64,000 nucleotides of DNA from Reichenbachiella carrageenanivorans (GCF_025639805.1 NZ_CP106735.1:4683501-4747500), one strand, 5' to 3'; positions 1 to 9,690 are shown, numbered from the stretch's first letter. Translations and numbers: made by a program. The notes: a model not told the origin generated them from the sequence alone.

Positions 1-1246
1 AAGCCAGTAGCAATTCAAAAGAATTGTCTATTGATTTATTGATTCTGAAAGCATGGTTGCCTTTATAATCTTCGACAAATTGATACTCGGGCTGATATTC
101 TTCTCGCACGATCAACCCAGTGCCTACAAAATCAACTTTATACTCTTTTCTGTCATCGATATTTTCAGGGTCTTTGATAATCTCAGGGCCGCCAGAGACT
201 ACCATTCCGTCTTTTTGTTCAAAAAGTTCTTCTTCTTTTTTCTTGCGAAAACCGTAGCCCATTTTGACATCTGTGGCATGAGGCAATAATGTGGTGTACA
301 CAATCTTGGAGGTGCAATAACTCTGCTTGGCATACACAGTATAATATTGTTCATATTCGTAAAATCCGTTTCCAGTATCCCAATTAAAAGCTTTGATCTT
401 AATAATCGAACGAATGGGGCCATTGGCTACTACTTCATAGGCGTATCGGGTATCGCTGACCTGACCTGCATTCCAATAAGACTTGGGCACAGCGGCGAGC
501 TTAGTAGGTGTATAGCGAGGCATAGACACGGAATCTGGCTGGTCAGGAAACTCAAACAAACAGTTGGCACCGCCTCCGAAGGAATTGGCCACACTTTGAA
601 TGTCAGACCCCCAGTCATGATTATGCGCTGATACGGCATAGCCGTCTAGGTTTTCCATATACAGCTGATTCGACATCAGTACAGGTTTTCTTTTAGCATA
701 GACATCTATACTATTGGCAAACCATATCTTCCAGCCAATATTCTCGCTTTCCCAGAATGGCATTTGATGTCTACAATAGCTCCCAATATTGGCATGGGTA
801 TAGTGTTTGTTCCACCCTCTGATATTTTCTCCTAGATAGATGAAAATACGTTTTTCAGAATTGGCAGGAATATCTACCTGAAAAAACAACTCATCCCAAA
901 TCCCATCTTTGTCCAAATCGTCCATCTGATGGTAAATGGCGTGTCCGTTGGTTTCGGCTCGCAACTGGTGTCCTCCTTGCAAGCGTAGTAGTTCTTCAGA
1001 TGGCCCTTCGAAGGGCGGCAAGTCTGGGTCTACTACGGTCACCCACATTTCATGCAAATCGATCATCGGAAACTGCTCCCGTGTAATAGTCACAGGGCAG
1101 TTTTCGCGATCAAAATTTAGACTATTGGAGATAGTAAATTCAATTCTAGCTTTTGGTTTAAAATTACCCTGGGTATACCACGACTCACTCTCTTGGGCAT
1201 ATAACTGTCCAAAACTCAACAATAAAAGGATAATATATTTAATCAT
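1..1246 (-). CDS. DUF4861-like exported protein, C-terminally truncated by window edge
   Basis: The frame is open from an ATG at 1246 to base 1, so the stop lies outside the window. About 415 residues are visible. They begin with a hydrophobic signal peptide (MIKYIILLLLSFGQLYAQ), so the protein is exported. The body contains DLDKDGIWDELFFQVDIPAN, a tract rich in W and N, and DWGSDIQ, which resemble the DUF4861 proteins commonly found in Bacteroidota polysaccharide loci; the reaction of that family is not something I can state. It starts 4 bases after the stop of the upstream beta-helix gene, so the two are probably cotranscribed. Family assignment rests on recall of sequence style, not on a search; export and partial status are seen directly. 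Confidence 0.7.
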   Translation of the reverse strand, partial: MIKYIILLLLSFGQLYAQESESWYTQGNFKPKARIEFTISNSLNFDRENCPVTITREQFPMIDLHEMWVTVVDPDLPPFEGPSEELLRLQGGHQLRAETNGHAIYHQMDDLDKDGIWDELFFQVDIPANSEKRIFIYLGENIRGWNKHYTHANIGSYCRHQMPFWESENIGWKIWFANSIDVYAKRKPVLMSNQLYMENLDGYAVSAHNHDWGSDIQSVANSFGGGANCLFEFPDQPDSVSMPRYTPTKLAAVPKSYWNAGQVSDTRYAYEVVANGPIRSIIKIKAFNWDTGNGFYEYEQYYTVYAKQSYCTSKIVYTTLLPHATDVKMGYGFRKKKEEELFEQKDGMVVSGGPEIIKDPENIDDRKEYKVDFVGTGLIVREEYQPEYQFVEDYKGNHAFRINKSIDNSFELLLA

Positions 1247-1250
1247 ATTC

Positions 1251-2861
1251 TTATGGGTTCATTGGCACTTGATCAGGCCACATGATCTTAATTACCTCCG
1301 TTGCCTTTGAGACTTGGATATCCTTGCGATTGCTCACTTCCCTGATCTGATTTACTTTTGATTTCATCGCATTTGTTTCTTTCTTCTTGGCTGTGGTTCC
1401 GATCTGAGGTTTATCTCTGAATGAATTGCCCATTAGTACATTTCCTGATATTTCATTGCCAGTGGTTTCGCCTAGTTTCATAAACTGCTCGGCTCCTTCA
1501 TTGTAGAAGATATTGTCTTTGATCACGGTTTTGTCTGGCCATATTTCACCCCATTCCTTGTACCACATCATCACGTCGTTGAGCTCTGAAGTGGTCACGA
1601 ATAGATTGCTTGAGATTTCTGTATTGGTGATATTTCCAGAAAAACGAATCATGTGGTGTTTTTCATCTTGAAAAATATTGTTTCGCACGATGGTGCCGTC
1701 GTTGAAGGAGTTGGTCACTTGCCCCCATGAGCAAACCAGCAAACCGCCCCAGTCGTTGTGATGGCTGTAGTTGTATTGGATGATCGTGTTTTTGCACAGG
1801 TAGTCGCTATCAAACCCACTTGCATCTACGTCGCCCTCGTTGTAGACGGTGTAGCAGGCCTCGTTGAACTGCCATAGGGCATCGTCGCAATTGTAAGGGT
1901 AGGATGCATTGCCGGTGGTTTTGGTGCTATTTCGGATAAACAGGTTGTTTTGTACCACGGGCGCAGCCACCACGCGTGTGACCAATCCATTACCACCAAT
2001 TTCTTCAAATTTGCACTTTTCGATCAATAGGTTCAGACTTGGGTACCAATTGTTCAATTTATTGTTTGCGCTCATTTCACCAAATTTCGAATCGAAATCT
2101 CGGTTTCTCCAATACGATTGGTTTAGAAACCCTCCTCTGTCTACATTGTAGATATGACAGTCTACCATGTAGATGCCGTCGAAGTTGGTCGGTACTCTTT
2201 TGTCTGGGTCTTCGTCGGCGATCACGCTAAAGAAGACGCCACCATTTTCTCGTGTTTTCAAGGAGCCGTTTACGTCGGCGATTCTCACGTTTTCAAACTT
2301 GAATCCATGCAGCGTACCGATGTCTTTGGCCAAAACGAAGATCCCTGCCTTTTTTATAGGCTTTGCTGGATCTCCCTTTTCGAAGTTTCTGATTTCGATG
2401 TCTCTAATTTCAAAATATTCTTGATTGTAAAGGATGAGGCCGGCAGACATAGTATCAGTTTCCTCTTTCTTGCCTTCGCCGTCGATACTCGGCCGTGCGC
2501 CTTCGCCATATGCTCCTATCACGATGGGGGCTTTTTCAGTGCCGCTTCCTTGTGGTTTTAGCGTACCCGACCACTTGTGGCCTCGCTTGAAAAGCACCTG
2601 ATCCCCTGCTTGGAGTTTCAATTCATTGATTTTTGATAAACTACGAAATGCTTGGCTCTGCTCATCCCCTCTGTTGCTATCGTCGCCAGCGGTGGCGTCG
2701 ACATAATAGGTGATGGCTTCCTTTTGATCGGCGTCCGAAAACTCCACAGGTGACGACAAACTCATCAACATAAAAACAGAGGGTACAGCTAACCATACTT
2801 TGAAATTGAAACACAGGCTTACCCAGCGGCTCATGTGTACTCTTCTATTTTTTACATTCAT
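1251..2861 (-). CDS. right-handed parallel beta-helix protein, putative polysaccharide-active enzyme
   Basis: This 536-residue protein has a hydrophobic export segment (about residues 15-38) and then the start of a pectate-lyase-like parallel beta-helix, YYVDATAGDDSNRGD, followed by a GDQVLFKRGHKW strand and repeated short N-rich turns (NNLFIRN, NNIFQDE, DNIFYNE). It is clearly homologous to residues 465-960 of the gene at 20241-23438, sharing the block NCD.ALWQ.NEA, then GFDSDY.CKNTIIQYNYSH. Unlike that paralogue it has no accessory modules and no T9SS domain, so it should stay in the periplasm or be a lipid-free exported protein. Lyase or hydrolase activity on an algal glycan is an inference from fold and neighbours. 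Met10 is an alternative start. Confidence 0.75.
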   Translation of the reverse strand: MNVKNRRVHMSRWVSLCFNFKVWLAVPSVFMLMSLSSPVEFSDADQKEAITYYVDATAGDDSNRGDEQSQAFRSLSKINELKLQAGDQVLFKRGHKWSGTLKPQGSGTEKAPIVIGAYGEGARPSIDGEGKKEETDTMSAGLILYNQEYFEIRDIEIRNFEKGDPAKPIKKAGIFVLAKDIGTLHGFKFENVRIADVNGSLKTRENGGVFFSVIADEDPDKRVPTNFDGIYMVDCHIYNVDRGGFLNQSYWRNRDFDSKFGEMSANNKLNNWYPSLNLLIEKCKFEEIGGNGLVTRVVAAPVVQNNLFIRNSTKTTGNASYPYNCDDALWQFNEACYTVYNEGDVDASGFDSDYLCKNTIIQYNYSHHNDWGGLLVCSWGQVTNSFNDGTIVRNNIFQDEKHHMIRFSGNITNTEISSNLFVTTSELNDVMMWYKEWGEIWPDKTVIKDNIFYNEGAEQFMKLGETTGNEISGNVLMGNSFRDKPQIGTTAKKKETNAMKSKVNQIREVSNRKDIQVSKATEVIKIMWPDQVPMNP

Positions 2862-2879
2862 CTCGTTCGTTTTATTTTG

Positions 2880-3010
2880 TTAACAATTTTCGTCATTTCA
2901 CGACAGCTGCAAGCCTCAGGCAGGTTGCATTCTCACATGATACATGTTGCATTCTGCGATAATAAGTAACCCATTCGCATGGTAGATGTTACAAACGCCT
3001 GCTTATCGTC
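2880..3010 (-). promoter_or_regulatory. candidate regulatory region of beta-helix/DUF4861 operon
   Basis: The 408-base gap between sulfatase and beta-helix genes (2862-3269) contains no convincing gene. On the plus strand it holds GCAAGC, then CAGGTTGCAT, then ATAAG and later ATGTTACAA, in the same order as upstream of the propeller gene at 4880-6028 (6150-6227). Shared order and similar spacing suggest binding sites of one regulator. No clear -33/-7 promoter was identified; bases 3010-3269 hold nothing I can name. Confidence 0.45.
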
Positions 3011-3269
3011 TGTATTCCCTGATTGATAATTATCGAAAAGCAGTCCATGTATCTGGAAATTAATTCCTAAGAGATTCGAAGACTATTGACAAGAGTCGTA
3101 TCGAATAGGCGGCTTAAATAGCAGGTTTTATTTTTTGTCAATATGAAGATCGTATGTCCAATTGCGAGGTGTAGGCTTCCTGTACGCATCATAAAGTTTC
3201 AACATTTCCGTACCCATCAAAAAGAGGGCACCATACAAATGCGTACTCGTCTCATCGATCGAATTATGA

Positions 3270-4838
3270 TTATCTCAGCCAGTCAGGCGTCGAGTCGTCG
3301 GTCTCCCAATCCTGCACTCTTCGATCGAGCGCATCGGGCTTCCATTCGGTATCTCCTGCAGGTAGCGCGTCGTTTGTCGGTAGCCATTTTTTATGCTCGG
3401 CGATCACCTCCGCATACTGCGGGTCTGAGGCCAGGTTGACATGCTCTTTAGGGTCTGTTTGGTGATTGTACAGCTCCTCAGATCCATCTCGGTATCGGAT
3501 GTATCGCCAGTCATCGCTCCTCACAGCATGGTTTTTATACCTCCAGGTAGTCAAGACGGGTCGGCCTCTCTTGGCCTCTACGTCCTGTAGTATGGGTACT
3601 AGACTTTCGCCTTGCAAACTCGGCACTGGCGGCGTGTCACACAGCTCTACAAGCGTAGGATACAGATCCAGCAGACTCACGGCTTGTTTATTCTTCAGTC
3701 CGGCGTTGTCGATCCCGGGCACTTTGAAAAACAGCGGCACTCTGGTGGCTTCTTCCCACAGGTCTTGCTTTCTCCAAGTTTTTTTCTCTCCCAAGTGCTG
3801 ACCATGATCCGACCACAGCACCACGATGGTATTGTCTGCGTATTTGCTATTGTCTAAGGCTTCTATCACTTTGCCCACCTGATCGTCAACAAAAGAGACA
3901 CAAGCCAAATAACCATAAATCAATTCCTTCCAATAGGTATCGCTTAGATTGACCACGGCAAAATGATCTCCAGTCTTGATCGTACCATAAGCCATGGCTT
4001 TGCCCAAGTTGGGGATATCCGACATCTCATCCTCTGGCACCTCTGGTATTTCGATATCATCGAGATTGTACAGGTCAAAATATTTCTTTGGCGCTGTATA
4101 AGGCACGTGAGGTCTCACAAATCCGACTGCCATAAAAAATGGCTTTTCATGGTCCTCCTCTAGCTGATCCACTGCCCATTCGGCGATGAGTTCGTCAAAC
4201 ATCTTTCCGCCAGGGATGTCTTCTGGCTCTAGAGCCCCATAGCACAGCGAGTGACCATTTCTGAATCCTTCTCCATAGTGATTGATGATCTGGCTTCCTT
4301 CTTTGGGAAAGGGGTAAAAATGCGATCCGCCATAGCCATCCCCTCGCTCTTTCAGGTTTTCTGGCACTTGGTAGCGCGGTGCGGTCTCGTCCCAAAACAA
4401 GTCCGTCTTGTCTCTATAGTCGCTCACACCACTGTGAAAGATCTTGCCTGCGGCTAGGGTTTTGTACCCGTTGTCCTTGAAGTATTGCGGGAGCATGGTA
4501 TGATCGGTCATCACCTGATCATACGTTTTGCGCATGGCAGCAGTAGATCCGTACCAGCCAGAAGAAGAAGGGTGTATGCCGCTCAAGAGCGAATTGCGAG
4601 AAGCTGTACACACCGCCTGAGAAGCGTGTGCATTGGTAAACAATAGCCCCGACTCGAATAGCTTATCCATATGGGGTGTAATGGCCTGTGAGTTTCCTCC
4701 CATGCTGCCTTCCCAATCATTGAGATCGTCTACAGAGATAAATAAGACATTCTTCTTGGGAGATTGATTTTGCCCTATACAAACTTCGCTGGCAAATGGC
4801 CAACACAATATCAATAGCGCTAGTACCGTATTTTTCAT
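3270..4838 (-). CDS. S1-type sulfatase (formylglycine-dependent), exported
   Basis: An alkaline-phosphatase-fold sulfatase of 522 residues that should hydrolyse sulfate esters. I chose the ATG at 4838, giving a proper signal peptide (MKNTVLALLILCWPFASEVC), over the upstream ATG at 4874 that adds 12 charged residues. The metal-binding pair is FISVDD (Asp37, Asp38). The formylglycine motif is Cys77 in CTASR followed by NSLLSG, the canonical form. AAGKIFH supplies the active-site Lys/His region and SDHGQHLGEKKTW the second metal site. The opening LFISVDDLNDW resembles iduronate-2-sulfatase-like members. It has no T9SS domain, unlike the two sulfatases on the plus strand. It lies 41 bases downstream of the propeller gene and is probably in the same operon. 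Confidence 0.9.
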   Translation of the reverse strand: MKNTVLALLILCWPFASEVCIGQNQSPKKNVLFISVDDLNDWEGSMGGNSQAITPHMDKLFESGLLFTNAHASQAVCTASRNSLLSGIHPSSSGWYGSTAAMRKTYDQVMTDHTMLPQYFKDNGYKTLAAGKIFHSGVSDYRDKTDLFWDETAPRYQVPENLKERGDGYGGSHFYPFPKEGSQIINHYGEGFRNGHSLCYGALEPEDIPGGKMFDELIAEWAVDQLEEDHEKPFFMAVGFVRPHVPYTAPKKYFDLYNLDDIEIPEVPEDEMSDIPNLGKAMAYGTIKTGDHFAVVNLSDTYWKELIYGYLACVSFVDDQVGKVIEALDNSKYADNTIVVLWSDHGQHLGEKKTWRKQDLWEEATRVPLFFKVPGIDNAGLKNKQAVSLLDLYPTLVELCDTPPVPSLQGESLVPILQDVEAKRGRPVLTTWRYKNHAVRSDDWRYIRYRDGSEELYNHQTDPKEHVNLASDPQYAEVIAEHKKWLPTNDALPAGDTEWKPDALDRRVQDWETDDSTPDWLR

Positions 4839-4879
4839 CTTGATTTTTTTAAAAAATTTGATTCTCTGACCCATGGCCT

Positions 4880-6028
4880 TTAGTCCTTGTATGTCATTCG
4901 TACCATACCGATGGCATCTTCTCCACGGCCGCTGTAAAACAGGTAGAGCGATCCGTCCTTATCTTCAAACACATAGGGATCACGAAGCTGGTTGACGTCT
5001 TCTGGCGCGGAGCTCGTTTTCGAACGAACCAGTTCCAAATCTCCGCCTTCCCAGCCAGGACTCGGCTTTAATACTTCTACAGGTGGGTAGGTAGCATCCC
5101 AATTAAGCCAATCGCCTACGCTCAAGTCTATGGTGGACATCATTACTCTTTCCTGCATTTCTCCACGCCTCGTGTAAAAAACATGCAACTCGTCCCCTAC
5201 TACTCTCACGGCAGTATGGCGGATTCTTAATTCTTTGAATGACTTGCCTTCTATGTCTTCAATGTCTTTCTGAAATGGATTTTCAGGATGCTTGTTCCAC
5301 AGGTTATTCGTATAGTCGAATCCTTCGGGTGCCGTCCATGGATCGGCTGCGTCTAAGGCTTGATAAGGGTTAGCTCCATTATCAAGTGCATATAACTGGT
5401 CTTTGTATGAGAATACTCTAAAATAAGAGGGTCCTAAAAACACAGGCTGTATGCCGTTATAAAATTCCAACCCATCAGTAGACGTGGATACATAAGTGAG
5501 CTGCTTTCTCACTCTTACCCCATTGACATAAGTGGATGCTCCGCTATGAAAATACATGATGATCCGCTTATTGTCATGATCTACATGGACATCTGGCGAG
5601 GCCAAATGATTGTTGGGGATCACCACACCATTGGCTAGGTTTATCACTGTATCACCCAGATCCAACACACCGCGATCTCCCATAGGTACTTCGTCTCCGA
5701 TTTGGTACAAATGCCACGGGCCATCAATCTTTTCTGCCCAAGCCATTCGAATATAATCCCCTGCATGATGTGCAAAGTACATGTAATACTGTGCTTTAGC
5801 ATGGATTCTGTTTTTCTTTTTAACCCACTTCGGTATTCGTATCACACTTGGGCCATTTATATTTTCCCCCTGACTGGCTACACCTGCCTCAGCAAACATA
5901 GCTTGGGTAATAGCTGGCTTACTTTCCCCCTCTCTTATGATTTCATACTTGCTTTGGGCTTGGGTTTGTCCCCAACTGACTCCCACTAAAAGCACTGATA
6001 ATATCCCAATTTGTAATTTCATCCTCAT
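4880..6028 (-). CDS. five-bladed beta-propeller protein, GH43/GH117-like, exported
   Basis: The 382-residue protein has a signal peptide (residues 1-24) and one catalytic-type module. Propeller features are ENINGPSVIRIP near the N-terminus, YYMYFAHHAGDYIRMAWA, NHLASPDVHVD, RIRHTAVRVVGDELHVFY and the closing strand RDPYVFEDKDGSLYLFYSGR. The last resembles the blade motif of GH43, GH32 and GH117 glycosidases, but the sequence does not match a family I can name with certainty. It is a close paralogue of the N-terminal domains of the genes at 6840 and 9850, without their accessory and T9SS parts. It is the first gene of the minus-strand group. Met3 is an equally good start. Confidence 0.75.
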   Translation of the reverse strand: MRMKLQIGILSVLLVGVSWGQTQAQSKYEIIREGESKPAITQAMFAEAGVASQGENINGPSVIRIPKWVKKKNRIHAKAQYYMYFAHHAGDYIRMAWAEKIDGPWHLYQIGDEVPMGDRGVLDLGDTVINLANGVVIPNNHLASPDVHVDHDNKRIIMYFHSGASTYVNGVRVRKQLTYVSTSTDGLEFYNGIQPVFLGPSYFRVFSYKDQLYALDNGANPYQALDAADPWTAPEGFDYTNNLWNKHPENPFQKDIEDIEGKSFKELRIRHTAVRVVGDELHVFYTRRGEMQERVMMSTIDLSVGDWLNWDATYPPVEVLKPSPGWEGGDLELVRSKTSSAPEDVNQLRDPYVFEDKDGSLYLFYSGRGEDAIGMVRMTYKD

Positions 6029-6127
6029 ATGATTTGATCATACTCTTAAACCATAGCCAATCCTTCAAAACAGAAAGAAAGTTCTGCATTGGTCATCGAA
6101 CATTTATTTTATGGGTACAATATCTCT

Positions 6128-6235
6128 ATTTCTCGTGCAATGAAAACCATAGGCAAGTTGCAAGCTCACCTGCAACAGGTTGCATATTCAAATAAGGAGT
6201 TACAGATACACCATATAAATGTTACAATTTCAAAT
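6128..6235 (-). promoter_or_regulatory. candidate regulatory region of propeller/sulfatase operon
   Basis: Located about 100-200 bases upstream of the propeller start in the divergent 811-base gap. It contains GCAAGC, CAGGTTGCAT, ATAAGGAGTTAC and ATGTTACAA, matching the order found at 2909-2995. The reverse complement begins TTGTAACAT, also related to the GTAACAT block upstream of the plus-strand propeller genes. A common regulator is inferred. Bases 6240-6500 hold nothing I can identify. Confidence 0.45.
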
Positions 6236-6504
6236 TGAAAAAGAGTAATCGTCTAAAACAAACACAATTGGAAAACGAGTAACAAAACCTAAAGACAGAG
6301 TAAATGCATCCTCTAAATATTAAAGCATATCACTGATGGACAAATCAAAAAGTTCCCAAAATATAATATCTAGTATTTAAAAAAATCTGAGTACATGTAA
6401 AACTCATAAGGACAATTCATTTCGATACTCATCAAGCATTTACAAATGCTGATATGACCCCAAAATCATTTCGCATAAAACAACTCACAATCAAAACATA
6501 ATCG

Positions 6505-6585
6505 CCAAACCCGTAACATTCATCGGGGCACATTGATACATGCTACAACTCATTGTATCAACAGCGTGGTATAAATACAACATAC
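6505..6585 (+). promoter_or_regulatory. duplicated upstream control region, copy 1
   Basis: About 80 bases upstream of the propeller gene at 6840 are nearly identical to 9595-9678 upstream of the next propeller gene. The core reads GTAACAT, CATCGGGGCA, ATTGATACATG, then CTACAACTCATTGTATC and GTGGTATAAATACAAC. Conservation of non-coding sequence between two diverging genes points to a functional operator and promoter. TGATACA and TGTATCA form an inverted repeat around it. Confidence 0.5.
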
Positions 6586-6839
6586 ACCTGCATCTAGTTG
6601 AGCCATTCCCCATTAACATGCTACTATGGAAACCAACCCTAATCGACACCCTTCCATTAGAGCTATTCTCAACAGTACCAGACACTTACAAGTGCTAGGA
6701 GAATCAGCTTTTCTAGCTACACCCTATACAGACAAGGCTCCTCTATGCTTTTTCTCTACCCAACAAATGATATCGAACAGGTGCTTTACCCACAAAGACA
6801 TTGATATTTTAATAATTACTAACTCTAAATCATTTTACA

Positions 6840-9533
6840 ATGAAAACAATTACTACTACGATGGTGGCGCTCATTGCGTCACTCACTTTTGCACTGGCCC
6901 AATCTGGCTCTCCCTATGAGATCGTCAGGTTAAACAACAGTCAACCGATTATCACACAGCAAATGTTTACAGATGTGGGAGCTACAGTTGAGGGGGAAAA
7001 TATAAACGGCCCATCCCTCATCCGTATACCTAGCTGGATTGCTCCAGCCAATCGCGCGCACACTACGGCACAGTACTACTTATATTTCGCACATCATTCG
7101 GACGACTATATACGTATGGCTTGGGCCGCCAATATCGAAGGTCCTTGGCACCTTTATCAAACAGGTACAGGTGTAGCCATTGGCGACAGAGGTGTGCTAG
7201 ACCACGGGGGTAGCTATATCTACTTAGACAATGACATCTCTATCGAAGACAATCACTTGGCCTCGCCAGATGTCCATGTAGATGACGTGAACCAACAAAT
7301 CATCATGTATTTCCATACTGGATCTTCCACTTTCGTAGATGGTGTAGAAGTAAACAAGCAACTAACCTATGTCTCTACTTCGCCTTATGGGTTGGAGTTT
7401 TATGACAACATAGAACCTGTATTTCTTGGCAGCTCTTATTTCAGAGTGTTTGAGTACGATGGCGAAATATATGCCTTAGACAATGGTGCTAAAATATACA
7501 GAGCGCTAGATGCATCCGATCCATGGGCACCGCCTGTAGGGTTTGATTTTACTGATGGACTTTGGGACATAAGCCCCAACCATCCTTTTCAAGAAGACAT
7601 TCTAAACATTGATGGGTTGTCGTCTAGTGTGCTACGTGTCAGGCATACGGGCGTCAGGGTAGTGGGTGACGAACTACAGATATTTTATTCGCGTAGAGGA
7701 GAAGAAGGCGAAAGAATACAAATGTCTACGATCGACATGAGTGCTGATGATTGGGAAGACTGGGATTCTTCGTACCCTCCGATCGAACTCATGGCAGCTA
7801 ACCCTGGCTGGGAAGGCGGTCAGTATGAGTTGCTCAACTCTGAAACCTCCAACGCACCAGAAAATGTGAATCAAATGCGAGATCCTGATGTATTTGAAGA
7901 TACAGATGGCAAATTATACCTCGTATATACAGGCCAAGGTGAAGATGCCCTCGGCATCGCTCGACTATACGAAGCTCCTACACCTAATCTAACGCTGACT
8001 CCGATTATGGATGCACATGTGAAAGGTGGCTCCTCTAGCAATGTGAACTATGGAACAGCTGTAGAATTAGAAGTCAAACAAAATAATGATGAAGATTTCT
8101 TTAGAAAAATCTACATGAAGTTTGATTTGAGCAGTGTAACTGCTGTAGAGCATGCTGTGGTAAGGCTATATACCAACTCTACAGCCTCTCGACCCGTCAC
8201 GGTCTACGAAACCGACAACACCTGGACAGAATCTGGAGTCACATGGAGCAATGCTCCTGCTATCGGAGAAGCTATCACTACTACTCAGATAGGAAGCAGC
8301 AATCAGTACTACGAATGGAACATATCTGAGTATGCTCAAAGCAAGGTGGGCGATAGCGTAAGTCTGGTATTCTATATGGAGTCTATAAACAATTCTACTA
8401 TGAAATTCAGTAGCAGTGAAGGAGCCAATACTCCACAACTGGAATTGGTAACAGTAGCAGCTTCAGTACCCGATGCACCTACTGGCCTTAGTGCCTTTGT
8501 GATTGGATCCGACGAAATCGAATTGAGCTGGACTGACAATTCATTCAATGAAAATGGCTATAAACTAGAAAGAAAAGTAGGTGCGGGTGCTTATACTCAA
8601 ATAGCAGACCTAGGAAGCAATACCACCTCCTACAATGACAATAGCCTGTCCAGCGCTACTGCATATACCTACAGAGTACGTGCATATAATGCTACTGGCA
8701 ATTCTAGCTATTCGAATGTAATCTCGGCAACTACTTTGAGTACTACTACGACCTATACTTATAACCCAGACGACGATGCATACATCAGAGGCGGATCTAG
8801 TGCGGGTATAAACTATGGATCGGATGCAGAATTGGTTATCAAGCAAGGAAGCAACGCAAGCTTTTTCCGCAAGAGTTTACTCAAGTTTGATTTGAGCAGT
8901 GAATCTTTAAGTAGCGTCACACAGGCCACCTTAAGAATATATGCCACCAGTGCGCAATCCATAGATATCGCAGCCTATGAACTTGGCGACAGCTGGTCAG
9001 AATCTTCCGTAACTTGGAATAGCGCACCGTCTGACGGCACAAGTATTGATACCGTTACCCTTTCTGTTGATGATGTGTACTACGAGCTAGATGTAACGGA
9101 TTATGTAGTGGCACAATTGGCTGGAGACGAAGTGATTTCATTTGGACTATGGGACTTGAATGCAGACAACAAAACAGTGGAGTTCAACAGTAAAGAAGCA
9201 GGGAGCAATATTCCCGAGCTGGTCATTGAAACAAGTGCTGGGTCAAGAACAGCTTCTGGTTCTACAGCTGCGCTGAACGATCCAAACACGCTCGCCATCA
9301 GCATCTACCCTAACCCTTTGAATCAAGGGGTACTATCTATAGACCTACCACATACTGATGGGATGGTTGACATTGTTATTAGTGATTTGCAAGGCAAAAA
9401 AATCTATCACAATCAAGTAGAAAATCAAGGTTCTATTAAAATAGATACGAATACCTGGTTGACCAAAGGATTGTATGTGATTGCCATTAAAATCGAAGGC
9501 GTTACCACACAATCTAAGTTGATTGTCCGCTAA
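6840..9533 (+). CDS. multimodular secreted GH43/GH117-like propeller enzyme with DNRLRE, FN3 and T9SS domains
   Basis: This 897-residue protein has a signal peptide (residues 1-21), a five-bladed propeller (about 24-378), a DNRLRE/CBM96-like module (381-540), an FN3 domain (543-630), a second DNRLRE-like module (634-800) and a T9SS type A sorting domain (817-897; ISIYPNPLN near its start and QSKLIVR at the end). The DNRLRE modules show the usual KFDLSS, W.ESGVTW.NAP and YYEWNISEYA motifs and probably bind carbohydrate. The propeller is the catalytic candidate and parallels the minus-strand gene at 4880. The protein should be exported by Sec, then by T9SS, and anchored to the surface or released. 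It leads the plus-strand group of five similar genes. Confidence 0.85.
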   Translation: MKTITTTMVALIASLTFALAQSGSPYEIVRLNNSQPIITQQMFTDVGATVEGENINGPSLIRIPSWIAPANRAHTTAQYYLYFAHHSDDYIRMAWAANIEGPWHLYQTGTGVAIGDRGVLDHGGSYIYLDNDISIEDNHLASPDVHVDDVNQQIIMYFHTGSSTFVDGVEVNKQLTYVSTSPYGLEFYDNIEPVFLGSSYFRVFEYDGEIYALDNGAKIYRALDASDPWAPPVGFDFTDGLWDISPNHPFQEDILNIDGLSSSVLRVRHTGVRVVGDELQIFYSRRGEEGERIQMSTIDMSADDWEDWDSSYPPIELMAANPGWEGGQYELLNSETSNAPENVNQMRDPDVFEDTDGKLYLVYTGQGEDALGIARLYEAPTPNLTLTPIMDAHVKGGSSSNVNYGTAVELEVKQNNDEDFFRKIYMKFDLSSVTAVEHAVVRLYTNSTASRPVTVYETDNTWTESGVTWSNAPAIGEAITTTQIGSSNQYYEWNISEYAQSKVGDSVSLVFYMESINNSTMKFSSSEGANTPQLELVTVAASVPDAPTGLSAFVIGSDEIELSWTDNSFNENGYKLERKVGAGAYTQIADLGSNTTSYNDNSLSSATAYTYRVRAYNATGNSSYSNVISATTLSTTTTYTYNPDDDAYIRGGSSAGINYGSDAELVIKQGSNASFFRKSLLKFDLSSESLSSVTQATLRIYATSAQSIDIAAYELGDSWSESSVTWNSAPSDGTSIDTVTLSVDDVYYELDVTDYVVAQLAGDEVISFGLWDLNADNKTVEFNSKEAGSNIPELVIETSAGSRTASGSTAALNDPNTLAISIYPNPLNQGVLSIDLPHTDGMVDIVISDLQGKKIYHNQVENQGSIKIDTNTWLTKGLYVIAIKIEGVTTQSKLIVR

Positions 9534-9560
9534 AAAGACTTGATGTTGGTTTAATTAGAT

Positions 9561-9591
9561 GTGTACGGAGAACAACACGTTCTCCGTACAC
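9561..9591 (+). terminator. hairpin downstream of first propeller gene
   Basis: Arms GTGTACGGAGAAC and GTTCTCCGTACAC are perfect complements around a 5-base loop, 27 bases after the stop. There is no T tract, so it may be a processing or bidirectional structure rather than a simple intrinsic terminator. The flanking GTTGGTTTAA.TAGATGTGT also follows the next gene. Confidence 0.6.
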
Positions 9592-9594
9592 TCA

Positions 9595-9690
9595 TTCGCC
9601 AAAATAGTAACATCCATCGGGGCATATTGATACATGATACAACTCATTGTATCGACAGCGTGGTATAAATACAACACTGACCCACTTTCT
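9595..9690 (+). promoter_or_regulatory. duplicated upstream control region, copy 2
   Basis: The sequence from GTAACATCCATCGGGGCA through GTGGTATAAATACAAC repeats 6505-6585 with few substitutions. It lies between the hairpin of the preceding gene and the next propeller start at 9850. The remainder of the 316-base gap shows nothing else. Confidence 0.5.

Noticed and set aside
6840..7980. Calling the propeller domain GH43 outright
   Set aside because: Blade motifs are shared by several five-bladed families and no decisive catalytic triad could be assigned by eye.
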